The notes under the pieces were generated by a model, which did no database searches, was not told where the DNA came from, and worked only from the letters and a program-made list of their open reading frames with translations. From positions 1 through 52,446 of the IMG/VR virus record IMGVR_UViG_3300020463_000029: DNA of 52,446 nucleotides; one strand, given 5' to 3'. Position 1 is the stretch's first letter. Each line of letters begins with the position of its first letter. Of this stretch, positions 36,901-44,445 are shown one piece after another. Position numbers and translations under genes: made by a program. The DNA is from a virus.

Positions 36901-39900
36901 ACAAATTTAGGTGGTGCGACAACTGCCAACGATGCTACAATTACTGTAGATTCTGTTGACGGCAACGGTGGTATATTAACTTTCACTGTAGGCGGTACAG
37001 CAGTTGACACAAAAGATTACACTGCATTATCAACAGGTGTAAATCTTGTTGGTTCATCAGGTACATTTGATATTGCAATTTCAGGTGCAGTTGCAACTGT
37101 TACTTCAAATACGGCAGGTGATGATTACGGTGTAGGTCAAGAAATTATATTATTAGGTTCGCTATTTGGTGGACAGGACAGTGTACATGACATTACAGTT
37201 ACAGTAACGGCAGTTACTGGTGGAACTGGTGCAGGTCCAATAAGCACATTATCACAAGCATACACAGGTTCAGCAGGAGCGGCTCCTGTTGATGGTACTT
37301 CAGGTTACAGTGTAGGCGACTTATATGTAATTAATGGAAGTGATGCTGGTGCTTCAGCGGCAGTAAATGACGCATATGTTTCAGTTTCAAGTGTGAATGG
37401 ACAAGGTGGTATTACAGCCTTAGCAGTTACAGGTACAGGTACAGATGCTAATGTTGATTATGTAAGTCCTGCATACACAACATCCGCTTCGGGTACTGGT
37501 GCAGTATTTGATATAAACAGAACAGGTGCAGTTTACACAGCAACTTTCAGCAACAATGGTAGTTCGTTTGTAGGTGCAGAAACAATAGACATTGCGGGTA
37601 CGGCATTAGGTGGATCATCACCAGCAAATGATTGTCAAATTACTGTTAACACGGTGTCAGCAGGTGCAGTTGCAACATTTACAGTAACTGGTACAGCAGT
37701 GAACACACAAACATTCACAAATGTTAACAAAGCATACAGAACAGGTGTTGGCTTATCTGTTGATGTTGAACTATCAGGTGGAACATACACAGTATCATTA
37801 AACAATGCAGGTTCAGGATACAACGCTAATCAATCATTTACAATACCAGGTACTTCTTTATTTGGTGCGACACCAACAAATGATTTAACATTTGATGTTG
37901 GTTCAGTAGATGCACAAAGCACAGGTGTTGTAACTGCTTTGGCTAATCAATCAGGAACAGCAAACACAGGTACAGGTCAAAGTTTAAATGTTGCAGGTAC
38001 AAACAGAACACCACAAGGTGTTGGTGCACAATACAGTGTAACAAGAACAAACGCCACAGACTCATCAACAGCATATACAGAATGTCAAGTTACTTCCACA
38101 GGATCAAACTATGCAGTAGGTGACAAATTAATTATTTCAGGTGCTAATTTAGGTGGACAAAATATAACAAATGATATTACAGTAAGAGTACAACAAGTTA
38201 ATACAAATGGTGGAATACTTGCAAGTACACACGAAGGTACAGCAGTTGGTGGTACAGGTTTACAAGTATTCAGTTCTGTAACAATATCAGATCCAACATC
38301 ACAGAACATAGCACAAACACAAACAGTTACTTACAGTGCATTGGCAACAATGCAGATTGATTTTGCAACGCCTCATGGACTAGTTCCAGGAAATGCTTTC
38401 CTTGTAGTAATACAATCAGATGATGGCGCAAACAATCACATACTTGCATCAGGACCATTCCTTGCAACGGCAATTCCATCACCAACGCAATTAAGATATC
38501 AAGTTAGATCTCCAGGTGCTATAACGGATTCAGGATGGCAAGGATTTGTTTATGGTAGACCAGATTCATTCTTTGTACACAGACCATTTGATGGTGGTGT
38601 ACAATTAGGTACAGGTGGTCCGGCACACGGTGCACAGGCAATACGTCAATCTAAAAAATATATTAGATATCAATCAGGTAAAGGTTGTATGTACACAACG
38701 GGTGCCTTATTTGCTCCAAGTTACGATATTCTAAATGTAACAGCAGATGGTACAAATTCTGGTGCAACAATCACCGTGACAATAGATGATGTAGATCACA
38801 ATTTACAAGTTGGTGCAAAAATAAGATTAGTTGGTATTGCAACATCAGGATATGATGGCACATACACAGTTGCTTCAGTAACAAGTGAAAGAGTATTAAC
38901 AATAACAGCACAAATTACTTTAGGAGCCACAACAGCAGAATTTACAGATCAACCACAAGTATCGTTGTATCAATGGAATGGTGCAACTGTAAGATCAGGT
39001 ATATTTGATGATCAAAACGGAATTTTCTGGGAATATGATGGACAACAAACAAACGCAGTGCAACGTACAGCAACAAGACAGTTGGCTGGTACTGTAACAG
39101 TTACTCCAGACTCAAACACAGTAACAGGTGTTGGTACAAGATTTAGAGAACAAGTTAAAGCAGGTGACAGAATTGTAATCAGAGGTATGACACACGTGGT
39201 AGCAGGTGTGGCAAGTAATACGTCAATGAACGTTACTCCAGATTATAGAGGTGTTAATACTTCTGCTGGTGTTAAAATTTGTGCAGTTGTTGATAAAAAA
39301 GCAAAACAATCAGAATTCAATAGAGATGTATTGGACGGAACAGGAGCAAGTGGATACAATTGGAACGTATCTAAGATGCAGATGATTGGGATACAATTTT
39401 CATGGTACGGGGCTGGATTTATTGACTGGATGTGTAGAGGTCATAAAGGTGAGTTTATATTTGTTCACAGAATGAGAAATTCAAACATCAATACAGAAGC
39501 ATTTATGAGAACAGGTAACCAACCTGTACGTTACGAAGTAACAAATGAAGGTCCAAATGGCAAACTAGAAGCAGATATGACTACTGTACAAACTACTGTG
39601 CCGTTAGTTGATGCTTCATTCTTCCCAACAACAGGTGGAACAGTTTACATTGATAACGAAGTTATTACATTTACAGGTGTGTCTGGTGACACATTAACAG
39701 GTTGTACACGTGCGGCACAGTTAACAAACTTTGCTTCTGGTGCCACAAGATCATACACAGGTGGTACAGCAAGTACACACTTTAGAAATTCAGGTGTTGT
39801 ATTGATATCCAACACAGCATCTCCAAACATATCACACTGGGGATCAGCATATCTAACAGATGGTAACTTTGATGAAGATAGAGGATACCTATTCAGTTAC

Positions 39901-40971
39901 GCGGCGACAGGTCTTTCTTTAACAACAACAAGACAAACTGTATTCCTATTAAGACTAGCACCATCAGTATCAAATGCATTGACAGGTGATCTAGGAGACA
40001 GAGACTTATTGAACAGAGCACAGTTGCTACTAGACGGAATTGAAATAACATCGAACCAAGCGGCGGCAGGTGACCAAGGTCAGTTGGTTGTACAAGGTGT
40101 ATTGAATCCACAAAACTATCCAATTGATCCAGCAGATATTGGTTGGGCGGACTTAACGGGTGTTGCCCAAGGTGGTCAGCCAAGTTTTGGTCAGATAGCG
40201 GCAGGTGGTTCAGTTAACTGGAACGGTGGTGCATCAACTACTACTCAAACAGCGGCAACTCAAGCACAGATGACTGCAACAGCAAACCACTGGTTCAACT
40301 TAGGTGGTAACAGAAACTATGCATACTTCCTTGAAGCACAATGGGAAGGTAAAGGTTTAAGAGTTGGTATGGCAGTTACTTCAGGACAATTCCCATCAGG
40401 TACAGTTGTTACACAGATTATTGACTACAACTCATACTACTTTGTAAGATTTAACAATAGACACACAGGTATATCAGGTGGACAAGCAGTTGACTTTGCA
40501 CTAGGTGGTGACCTAACAGGTACAAACTTCTTGTACATGGATCAAACAACTTGGGAGGCTTCAGGTGCAGTAAGTGGTACAGAAGTTGATACGGCTTACG
40601 CTAATTTCCCACCAGGTACAACAGTGTCACAAGTTGACCCACTAGATACATTTGGTGCAACAAACTTCTACAGAGTGGTGTTTACACAGACATCATCAGG
40701 AACTATTACAGCAGGTAGTAACATAACGTTTGTATTTGGTCAACCGCCATATGCACAACCAGGTGAAACAATCTTTTCATTCATTGCGGTACCGGGTGAA
40801 CGTGCAAACTTGGGACTTGATAAGATCAAAGTATTGACAAACACAACACTAGGTGGACGAGGAACGTTCCCTAATGGTCCAGACGTGTTAGCAATCAACG
40901 TTTATAGAACAGCAGGTACAGGTGGTGTTTCATCAACAGTTACACTACGTTGGTCAGAAGCACAAGCGTAA
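33946..40971 (+). CDS. Giant virion structural protein with internal repeat array
   Basis: At 2341 aa it is the longest gene here. Residues 1-420 are Asn/Ala-rich with predicted helices and two motifs of the type DI-x-x-x-x-DxRYGGN (about 95-120 and 225-245). Short FCCH-like or strand modules lie near 519, 1458 and 1597. Residues about 744-1453 form an array of about nine repeats of roughly 80 aa (GSGYAVGDxIxIxGTxLGGxxPxND). The conserved C-terminal part begins near 1680 (TGVGTRFREQVKAGDRIVIR) and has MIGIQFSWYGAGFIDWMCRG, FVHRMRNSNIN and MRTGNQPVRYEVTNEGPNG, which are typical of large structural proteins of marine T4-like phages. The gene ends 2 bp from the convergent cupin gene. Baseplate or fibre location is inferred. 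Confidence 0.78.
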   Translation: MAKRRVENYKFTPGIPLSGNLYPNAWAQINANKEWLKDESNAFINFKVAQDTAADLYPNTSARITNNLDYIKSEVAAWVAVQVAGNVSPFAGYSKLAADIKTDTGNVVNAAYRDTRYGGNENIRLQSGTYFADGVLQLANDGDPEVAYLTKARDIVVNYILPGIAYSSINSDGFSQNTTGTNGEAGGVSGYTTNHNVITNAIDNGILTLPALVSSVYVFENFTYDSYLCERDMGYNIDGILKDLRYGGNEQSRYNASTYWVGTVSVLSGDRQPEEAVKNEIRNIINNYVIPGNAFTTKQNPVVTQQTILGTPGEAGATTRVTSLFGIITDVVINGLDNLPAQINNGISSVKVPEKIDLERLLLITNATDNNVLYTFNDPAKGATAEYKREYSTDTSNPTAFVDPDFPKAFHGNDAITTLFLETDTSTDNSTDRIQIFVEDNQLTVRPFDFGTDAIERMRVAQPESMLDADFEYGLQPTKWSAISTQRGYPSIYEVPGTDFDVSGVTSDASAGTQGIGSSLITVTTVGPHGFEAGQPLTITGFDNGVAGASRAAGSFTVNTVVSTTQFTYYAKAKVGQVNPTTISTNATQLREGAFYTGAAIGFPTFSVSDNGSSGSIVTALAALSGTTFLPYSGATPPIGAPLSGTGIQTGTQITAINGTGGALASPTVTGDYLSGVTEIQVADSAGIVQNSVIDRGDGYAVTITNVAGNSLTLSAPLTQPLVGDVTQYTNLAGANYSPQGQLARFNITRTGGNYSAAIVASGENYAVGDAIVVSGTDLGGSTPANDCTVLVQTIDTGGEILTVTASGSAFTGTGTATGVAPTFNGNAGSGAQLNLTKTNGTYSVALNSPTYTNISGTQTTPGGSNATFDVTAAGGNYTVAVNNAGSGYAQNDVIRITGSEFGGTTSNHLNIRVTAVSGSGEIQTINAGGNAPDQTVTYNSPAFTSDQAGVNAQFNVTRTGTTYSAVITGIGSGYVQNEVLTFVGTNLGGATTANDATITVDSVDGNGGILTFTVGGTAVDTKDYTALSTGVNLVGSSGTFDIAISGAVATVTSNTAGDDYGVGQEIILLGSLFGGQDSVHDITVTVTAVTGGTGAGPISTLSQAYTGSAGAAPVDGTSGYSVGDLYVINGSDAGASAAVNDAYVSVSSVNGQGGITALAVTGTGTDANVDYVSPAYTTSASGTGAVFDINRTGAVYTATFSNNGSSFVGAETIDIAGTALGGSSPANDCQITVNTVSAGAVATFTVTGTAVNTQTFTNVNKAYRTGVGLSVDVELSGGTYTVSLNNAGSGYNANQSFTIPGTSLFGATPTNDLTFDVGSVDAQSTGVVTALANQSGTANTGTGQSLNVAGTNRTPQGVGAQYSVTRTNATDSSTAYTECQVTSTGSNYAVGDKLIISGANLGGQNITNDITVRVQQVNTNGGILASTHEGTAVGGTGLQVFSSVTISDPTSQNIAQTQTVTYSALATMQIDFATPHGLVPGNAFLVVIQSDDGANNHILASGPFLATAIPSPTQLRYQVRSPGAITDSGWQGFVYGRPDSFFVHRPFDGGVQLGTGGPAHGAQAIRQSKKYIRYQSGKGCMYTTGALFAPSYDILNVTADGTNSGATITVTIDDVDHNLQVGAKIRLVGIATSGYDGTYTVASVTSERVLTITAQITLGATTAEFTDQPQVSLYQWNGATVRSGIFDDQNGIFWEYDGQQTNAVQRTATRQLAGTVTVTPDSNTVTGVGTRFREQVKAGDRIVIRGMTHVVAGVASNTSMNVTPDYRGVNTSAGVKICAVVDKKAKQSEFNRDVLDGTGASGYNWNVSKMQMIGIQFSWYGAGFIDWMCRGHKGEFIFVHRMRNSNINTEAFMRTGNQPVRYEVTNEGPNGKLEADMTTVQTTVPLVDASFFPTTGGTVYIDNEVITFTGVSGDTLTGCTRAAQLTNFASGATRSYTGGTASTHFRNSGVVLISNTASPNISHWGSAYLTDGNFDEDRGYLFSYAATGLSLTTTRQTVFLLRLAPSVSNALTGDLGDRDLLNRAQLLLDGIEITSNQAAAGDQGQLVVQGVLNPQNYPIDPADIGWADLTGVAQGGQPSFGQIAAGGSVNWNGGASTTTQTAATQAQMTATANHWFNLGGNRNYAYFLEAQWEGKGLRVGMAVTSGQFPSGTVVTQIIDYNSYYFVRFNNRHTGISGGQAVDFALGGDLTGTNFLYMDQTTWEASGAVSGTEVDTAYANFPPGTTVSQVDPLDTFGATNFYRVVFTQTSSGTITAGSNITFVFGQPPYAQPGETIFSFIAVPGERANLGLDKIKVLTNTTLGGRGTFPNGPDVLAINVYRTAGTGGVSSTVTLRWSEAQA
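36175..38305 (+). repeat. Array of about nine 80-residue repeats in the 2341-aa protein
   Basis: Each unit encodes F-x-V-T-R-T-G-x-Y, then a GSGYxVGD turn, a strand, GTxLGG, PxND and a V-x-V strand. Unit 2 is shortened and units 5-6 are irregular. A single related unit occurs in the 1714-aa adhesin near 12410-12665. Confidence 0.7.
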
Positions 40972-40973
40972 TT

Positions 40974-41357
40974 TTATTTTTCTTCTAAAGGTTTTAATTG
41001 GCTATCACCTTTTATAATTCGATAATTATCTTCAGGATCATCAGCAGTGCTAACTTCAGTAATACTGCCGGAGTCGGTGATGCATTGTAATTGATGTGGC
41101 ATTAGAGGCAAATTTCTCCATGTTTCGCCTTCTTTTAATTCTTTTGTGTAAAGTGTTGCGTCTTTCGTATCAATCCAACTTAATAAAAATCTACCTGAAT
41201 TAACAAACCAACTTTCATCTTTTGTTTTGTGAAAATGCATAGAAAATTTAGCATTCTTTTTTGTGAATACTAAAAGTTTTCCGCAATATAGATCATTGGA
41301 AGAGAATATTAATTCGTAACCCCAAGATTTATCTACTTTACCTTCTTTATTAATCAT
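40974..41357 (-). CDS. Cupin-fold protein, sugar-isomerase-like
   Basis: A 127-aa single-domain cupin. Motif 1 is seen in SMHFHKTKDESWFVNSGRF (His-x-His, Glu and Gly, residues about 38-57), and motif 2 in PLMPHQLQCITDSG (His near 88). The WGYELIF start and overall length resemble the C-terminal domain of mannose-6-phosphate isomerase type II and related sugar-binding cupins. It is the last gene of the minus-strand operon, overlapping hldD by 8 nt. An isomerase or epimerase role in nucleotide-sugar or heptose supply is plausible but not shown. Its stop faces the giant structural gene with a 2-bp gap, so there is no room for a terminator. Confidence 0.75.
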   Translation of the reverse strand: MINKEGKVDKSWGYELIFSSNDLYCGKLLVFTKKNAKFSMHFHKTKDESWFVNSGRFLLSWIDTKDATLYTKELKEGETWRNLPLMPHQLQCITDSGSITEVSTADDPEDNYRIIKGDSQLKPLEEK

Positions 41358-42165
41358 TTAAAAATTCTTCAACTGTTTTAAATTTGTGTTGTATATGTTT
41401 ATTTAATTCTGTCAAATCTGCTGAGGTGTAGGTCTGATATTGTCCTTGTAATTTTCCAGGCATTGGTACTATTTCTATTTCAGCATTGTATTTTTTGGCA
41501 ACTAAATCAGCAACTTTTTGAAAAGAAATAGGTGCTCCTGTACCTATATTGAAAATTCCTGACACATCTTTTGTAAGCATTTTGCCATGCACTTCGCACA
41601 CATCATTTACACTTACAAAATCTCTTAGATATTTGTCACTGTTTTCAAATAATTTTATTTTGCCTGTTTTGGCTTGGTTTGCAAATTTAGTAATTGGTGA
41701 TGCTTGATCGCCTTTGCTTTCTTCATTGTTTCCATACACATTAAAGTATCTAAAACCTTGCACAAGAACTTTGAATTCACCCATTATGCTTTCCACAAAT
41801 CTGTCAAACATATATTTGCTCCATGCATAAGCATTTAGTGGATACACGTCACCGTCTTCTTTGAAGTTTCCAGTGTTACCGTACACACTTGCCGAACTGG
41901 CATATTGAAAATTTGTACCCATTGTGTCACACATTTCTAAAAGTTTCATACTGTATTCTAGATTATGTTTTAAAATTTTGTCTACGTTTCTTTCAGTGGT
42001 GCTTGATATCGCTCCTAAATGAATAACCCAATCATATAAAGAAGGATCAGGAAAATGATTTACACCTTGCCAAGGAAAGCCAATTACTTCGTGCCCTTCT
42101 TTAGTTAATTGCATTCCTAAATGATTACCTATAAATCCTTTATATCCTGTTAAACAAATTCTCAC
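41350..42165 (-). CDS. hldD: NAD-dependent sugar epimerase, HldD-like
   Basis: A 271-aa short-chain dehydrogenase/reductase-type epimerase. The dinucleotide-binding motif GYKGFIG is at residues 7-13. HLGAISSTTE (49-58) and YASSASVYGN (88-97) are typical of ADP-glyceromannoheptose 6-epimerase, as is Tyr113-x3-Lys117 in AYAWSKYMFD. QGFRYFNVYGNNEESKGDQA (136-155) parallels the HldD segment with the YG-x-x-E-x-x-KG pattern, followed by RDFVSVNDV. HldD converts ADP-D-glycero- to ADP-L-glycero-manno-heptose. It is shorter than E. coli HldD (310 aa). Start and stop overlap both neighbours. With hldE in the same operon, the assignment to ADP-heptose is well supported, though another nucleotide-sugar substrate is possible. 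Confidence 0.8.
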   Translation of the reverse strand: MRICLTGYKGFIGNHLGMQLTKEGHEVIGFPWQGVNHFPDPSLYDWVIHLGAISSTTERNVDKILKHNLEYSMKLLEMCDTMGTNFQYASSASVYGNTGNFKEDGDVYPLNAYAWSKYMFDRFVESIMGEFKVLVQGFRYFNVYGNNEESKGDQASPITKFANQAKTGKIKLFENSDKYLRDFVSVNDVCEVHGKMLTKDVSGIFNIGTGAPISFQKVADLVAKKYNAEIEIVPMPGKLQGQYQTYTSADLTELNKHIQHKFKTVEEFLND

Positions 42166-42764
42166 GTATTACTCCACAATTTTATAATTTCTTCTGAACC
42201 TTTTGGCGCTATATCTTTTGTTAATTGATCTGTATGATGTGCAACATAATTGATATTGATGTTTACTCTTGATCTCGCATCTGTACAAGTGCTACCTGAG
42301 TGTTCCATATAACTAGGAAATATAACCATAGAGTTTGCAACACTTCCAACTTTATCGCCATCTTTAAATTCTGTATATCCGTTGTTTGTATTACAATAAA
42401 AAATTGCTGTGTAACTTAATGGCACACTTACATCACAATGCATACCATGAGTAACAATTTCACTTTGACTAGGAATATTATTTGCTTTAACACGTAAAAA
42501 AGTATGTGGTTGTAACACAGTAAATATTGGTATTAACATATTCCATAGTTCTGGTCCTGTTACAATGTTGCTAACTTCGTGAAATTTGTGTACAAATTGT
42601 ATTTGCAATCTTTCATCTGTGTTTGCTTGGTGTGGATGTACCAAGTGGTCTTGATAAAACCAAGGAAATTTGTCACTAAACATTATGTCACTAATACCTT
42701 GAAATTGTTCTTGACTCAAAGCATCTGTAATTATAATTTTGTTATTTTTTATTGTTTTGTTCAT
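42162..42764 (-). CDS. 2OG-Fe(II) oxygenase (operon copy)
   Basis: A 200-aa protein with the iron/2-oxoglutarate facial triad: His109-x-Asp111 in HGMHCDVSVPLSYTAIFYCN, His155 in FPSYMEHSGST, and an Arg near 164-166 in ARSRVNININY for 2-oxoglutarate. The FPSYMEH segment is characteristic of phage 2OG oxygenases. It overlaps hldE by 23 nt and hldD by 4 nt. Hydroxylation of a sugar, protein or nucleobase are all possible. Because it lies between hldE and hldD, modification of the heptose or its acceptor is an attractive guess. It differs clearly from the oxygenase at 48080. Confidence 0.82.
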   Translation of the reverse strand: MNKTIKNNKIIITDALSQEQFQGISDIMFSDKFPWFYQDHLVHPHQANTDERLQIQFVHKFHEVSNIVTGPELWNMLIPIFTVLQPHTFLRVKANNIPSQSEIVTHGMHCDVSVPLSYTAIFYCNTNNGYTEFKDGDKVGSVANSMVIFPSYMEHSGSTCTDARSRVNININYVAHHTDQLTKDIAPKGSEEIIKLWSNT

Positions 42765-44001
42765 TAACTTTGTCCACTATATTAGATGTTGAAAAACCTT
42801 TTACCGTTGGAAAAATTTTTACATCTGCTAATTCATTTCCTACTGTTGTTGCCACAGTATAATCTCCACCTTTGACTATAATATCTGGTCCATTATTTTT
42901 AATTGCTTCTATCGGAGTATCTTCTTCAAACACAACAACTTTATCTACCCAAGGTAATTGTAATAATTGTTGTTCACGTATGATAGCATTGTTAAATGGT
43001 CTATCATCGCCTTTTAATCTTTTAACACTTGTATCTGAATTGATTCCAACAATAAGAATATCCCCTTGTTGTTTTGCAAATTTTAATAATTCAAAATGTC
43101 CTTTGTGTAATATATCAAACACACCATTTGTCCATACAATGATGTCTTCAATATCTGTTTTAGAAATAATAGATACTCCTCTTTTTTGTACAATTTTTTG
43201 AGCACCTTTGTATGCAAGTTCACAAGCACTAGGAATATCTTTGTGCTGACTGTAATGAGCAATAATGGCAAGTACAGAATCACCTGCACCACTTACATCT
43301 GATACTTCTATTGCATCACCTTTTATGTGTTTGTAGGAATCTTTGCTTACCACATGAATGCCATTTGCACCGTCAGTTACAATTAACCAAGTCCATAAAT
43401 TTGATTTGCATCTATCTTGTGCAATTTCTATGTTGAATTTGCCAAACCATGCCTCGTATTCTTTCATGTTTGGTTTTATTAAAAATGCTCCAATATATCT
43501 ACTGAATCCTTGCTTTGGGTCGACATAAACATTTTTACATTTTGTTAAAATTTTTTGGACTGTGTCTTTTTGTATAACTCCTTTATTGTAATCGCTGATT
43601 AAAACTGTGTCAGTATCTACAAGGTCTTTCAATAATTCATCTTCAACTGTGCTTTTGGTATATGACTGTTCTTTGTCTACTCTTAACAGATGTTGACCAT
43701 TTTGTCCCACCATTCTTGTTTTGGTTGTGGTCATTTCTGCATCTTGGCAAACACGTGATGATATGTTATTTTGCAGTAAAATTTCAATGATTTTGTGCCC
43801 GGCAATGTCTTTGCCCACGGCACCATATAGCCACGTGTCTGTGCCCAAGTTTGACAGGTTTAAAGCGAGGTTTCCTGCCCCTCCAACGTTGAAGTCTTTA
43901 GTTTTTTCTTTGAGTACAATGACTGGTGCTTCAGGACTGACTCTATCGCAGTCTCCTTCAATCCAGGAGTCTAGCATTACATCACCAATTATTTTAATCA
44001 T
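42742..44001 (-). CDS. hldE: Bifunctional heptose-7-P kinase / heptose-1-P adenylyltransferase
   Basis: A 419-aa protein with both HldE domains. The PfkB/ribokinase-like kinase covers residues about 1-285, with VGGAGNLALNLSNLG (39-53) and the catalytic motif DVSGAGDSV (235-243). The adenylyltransferase covers about 288-419, with TNGVFDILHKGHFELL (291-306, HxGH at 299-302) and GFSTSNIV (402-409). The family phosphorylates D-glycero-manno-heptose 7-phosphate at C1 and later adds AMP to give ADP-heptose. It is shorter than E. coli HldE (477 aa). The sedoheptulose-7-P isomerase (GmhA) and the phosphatase (GmhB) are not seen in this window and would come from elsewhere in the phage or from the host. 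It overlaps the Nudix gene by 4 nt. Confidence 0.9.
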   Translation of the reverse strand: MIKIIGDVMLDSWIEGDCDRVSPEAPVIVLKEKTKDFNVGGAGNLALNLSNLGTDTWLYGAVGKDIAGHKIIEILLQNNISSRVCQDAEMTTTKTRMVGQNGQHLLRVDKEQSYTKSTVEDELLKDLVDTDTVLISDYNKGVIQKDTVQKILTKCKNVYVDPKQGFSRYIGAFLIKPNMKEYEAWFGKFNIEIAQDRCKSNLWTWLIVTDGANGIHVVSKDSYKHIKGDAIEVSDVSGAGDSVLAIIAHYSQHKDIPSACELAYKGAQKIVQKRGVSIISKTDIEDIIVWTNGVFDILHKGHFELLKFAKQQGDILIVGINSDTSVKRLKGDDRPFNNAIIREQQLLQLPWVDKVVVFEEDTPIEAIKNNGPDIIVKGGDYTVATTVGNELADVKIFPTVKGFSTSNIVDKVNEQNNKK

Positions 44002-44429
44002 TGCATTAATTTTAACATTTTGAACACTGTATCCAATTTCAATTGATTATTTTTATTTTGGATAGTTTTACGTAATCCTTGATGCAAAGGTTTAGGCCAA
44101 TGACCAAAACTTACCCAAGCATAGCCATCGTGTTCTGTGTTTAATTTTGGAATAAATTCATTTTGAACAACGCAAATGTATGTATGATACAAAAAGTTTT
44201 CATCATTACTAATAAAAGTTTCCATGGGTATTCTTTTTATAATTTTTTGTTCACCAATTTCTTCTTTTATTTCTCTTTGGAGACCTTCCCATAAATTTTC
44301 ATTGGTAGTTGTGCCACCAACTAATCCCCATACTTGATTTTGTTTACTCTGTGTTCTATGCAACAACAAGAAACGTTGTGTGTCTAAAGTGTAGAAGAGT
44401 GCTCCACACCCGGTTATTTTACTGCTCAT
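43998..44429 (-). CDS. Nudix hydrolase
   Basis: A 143-aa Nudix protein when started at the ATG at 44429 (MSSKITGCGALFYT), which is 16 nt after the gp15 stop. A longer open frame reaching back to 44528 would overlap gp15 and lacks family similarity at its N-terminus. The Nudix box is complete: G38-x5-E44-x7-R52E53-x2-E56E57-x-G59 (GGTTTNENLWEGLQREIKEE). The family hydrolyses nucleoside diphosphates linked to another moiety. In this operon an ADP-sugar or a host or phage nucleotide pool is a possible target, as is RNA cap removal. The stop overlaps the hldE start by 4 nt. Confidence 0.85.
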   Translation of the reverse strand: MSSKITGCGALFYTLDTQRFLLLHRTQSKQNQVWGLVGGTTTNENLWEGLQREIKEEIGEQKIIKRIPMETFISNDENFLYHTYICVVQNEFIPKLNTEHDGYAWVSFGHWPKPLHQGLRKTIQNKNNQLKLDTVFKMLKLMQ

Positions 44430-44445
44430 GTAATTAATTATGTGA

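Noticed and set aside
40960-40990. Terminator between the convergent giant gene and cupin gene
   Set aside because: The gap is 2 bp and only a T-rich stretch with no hairpin is visible.
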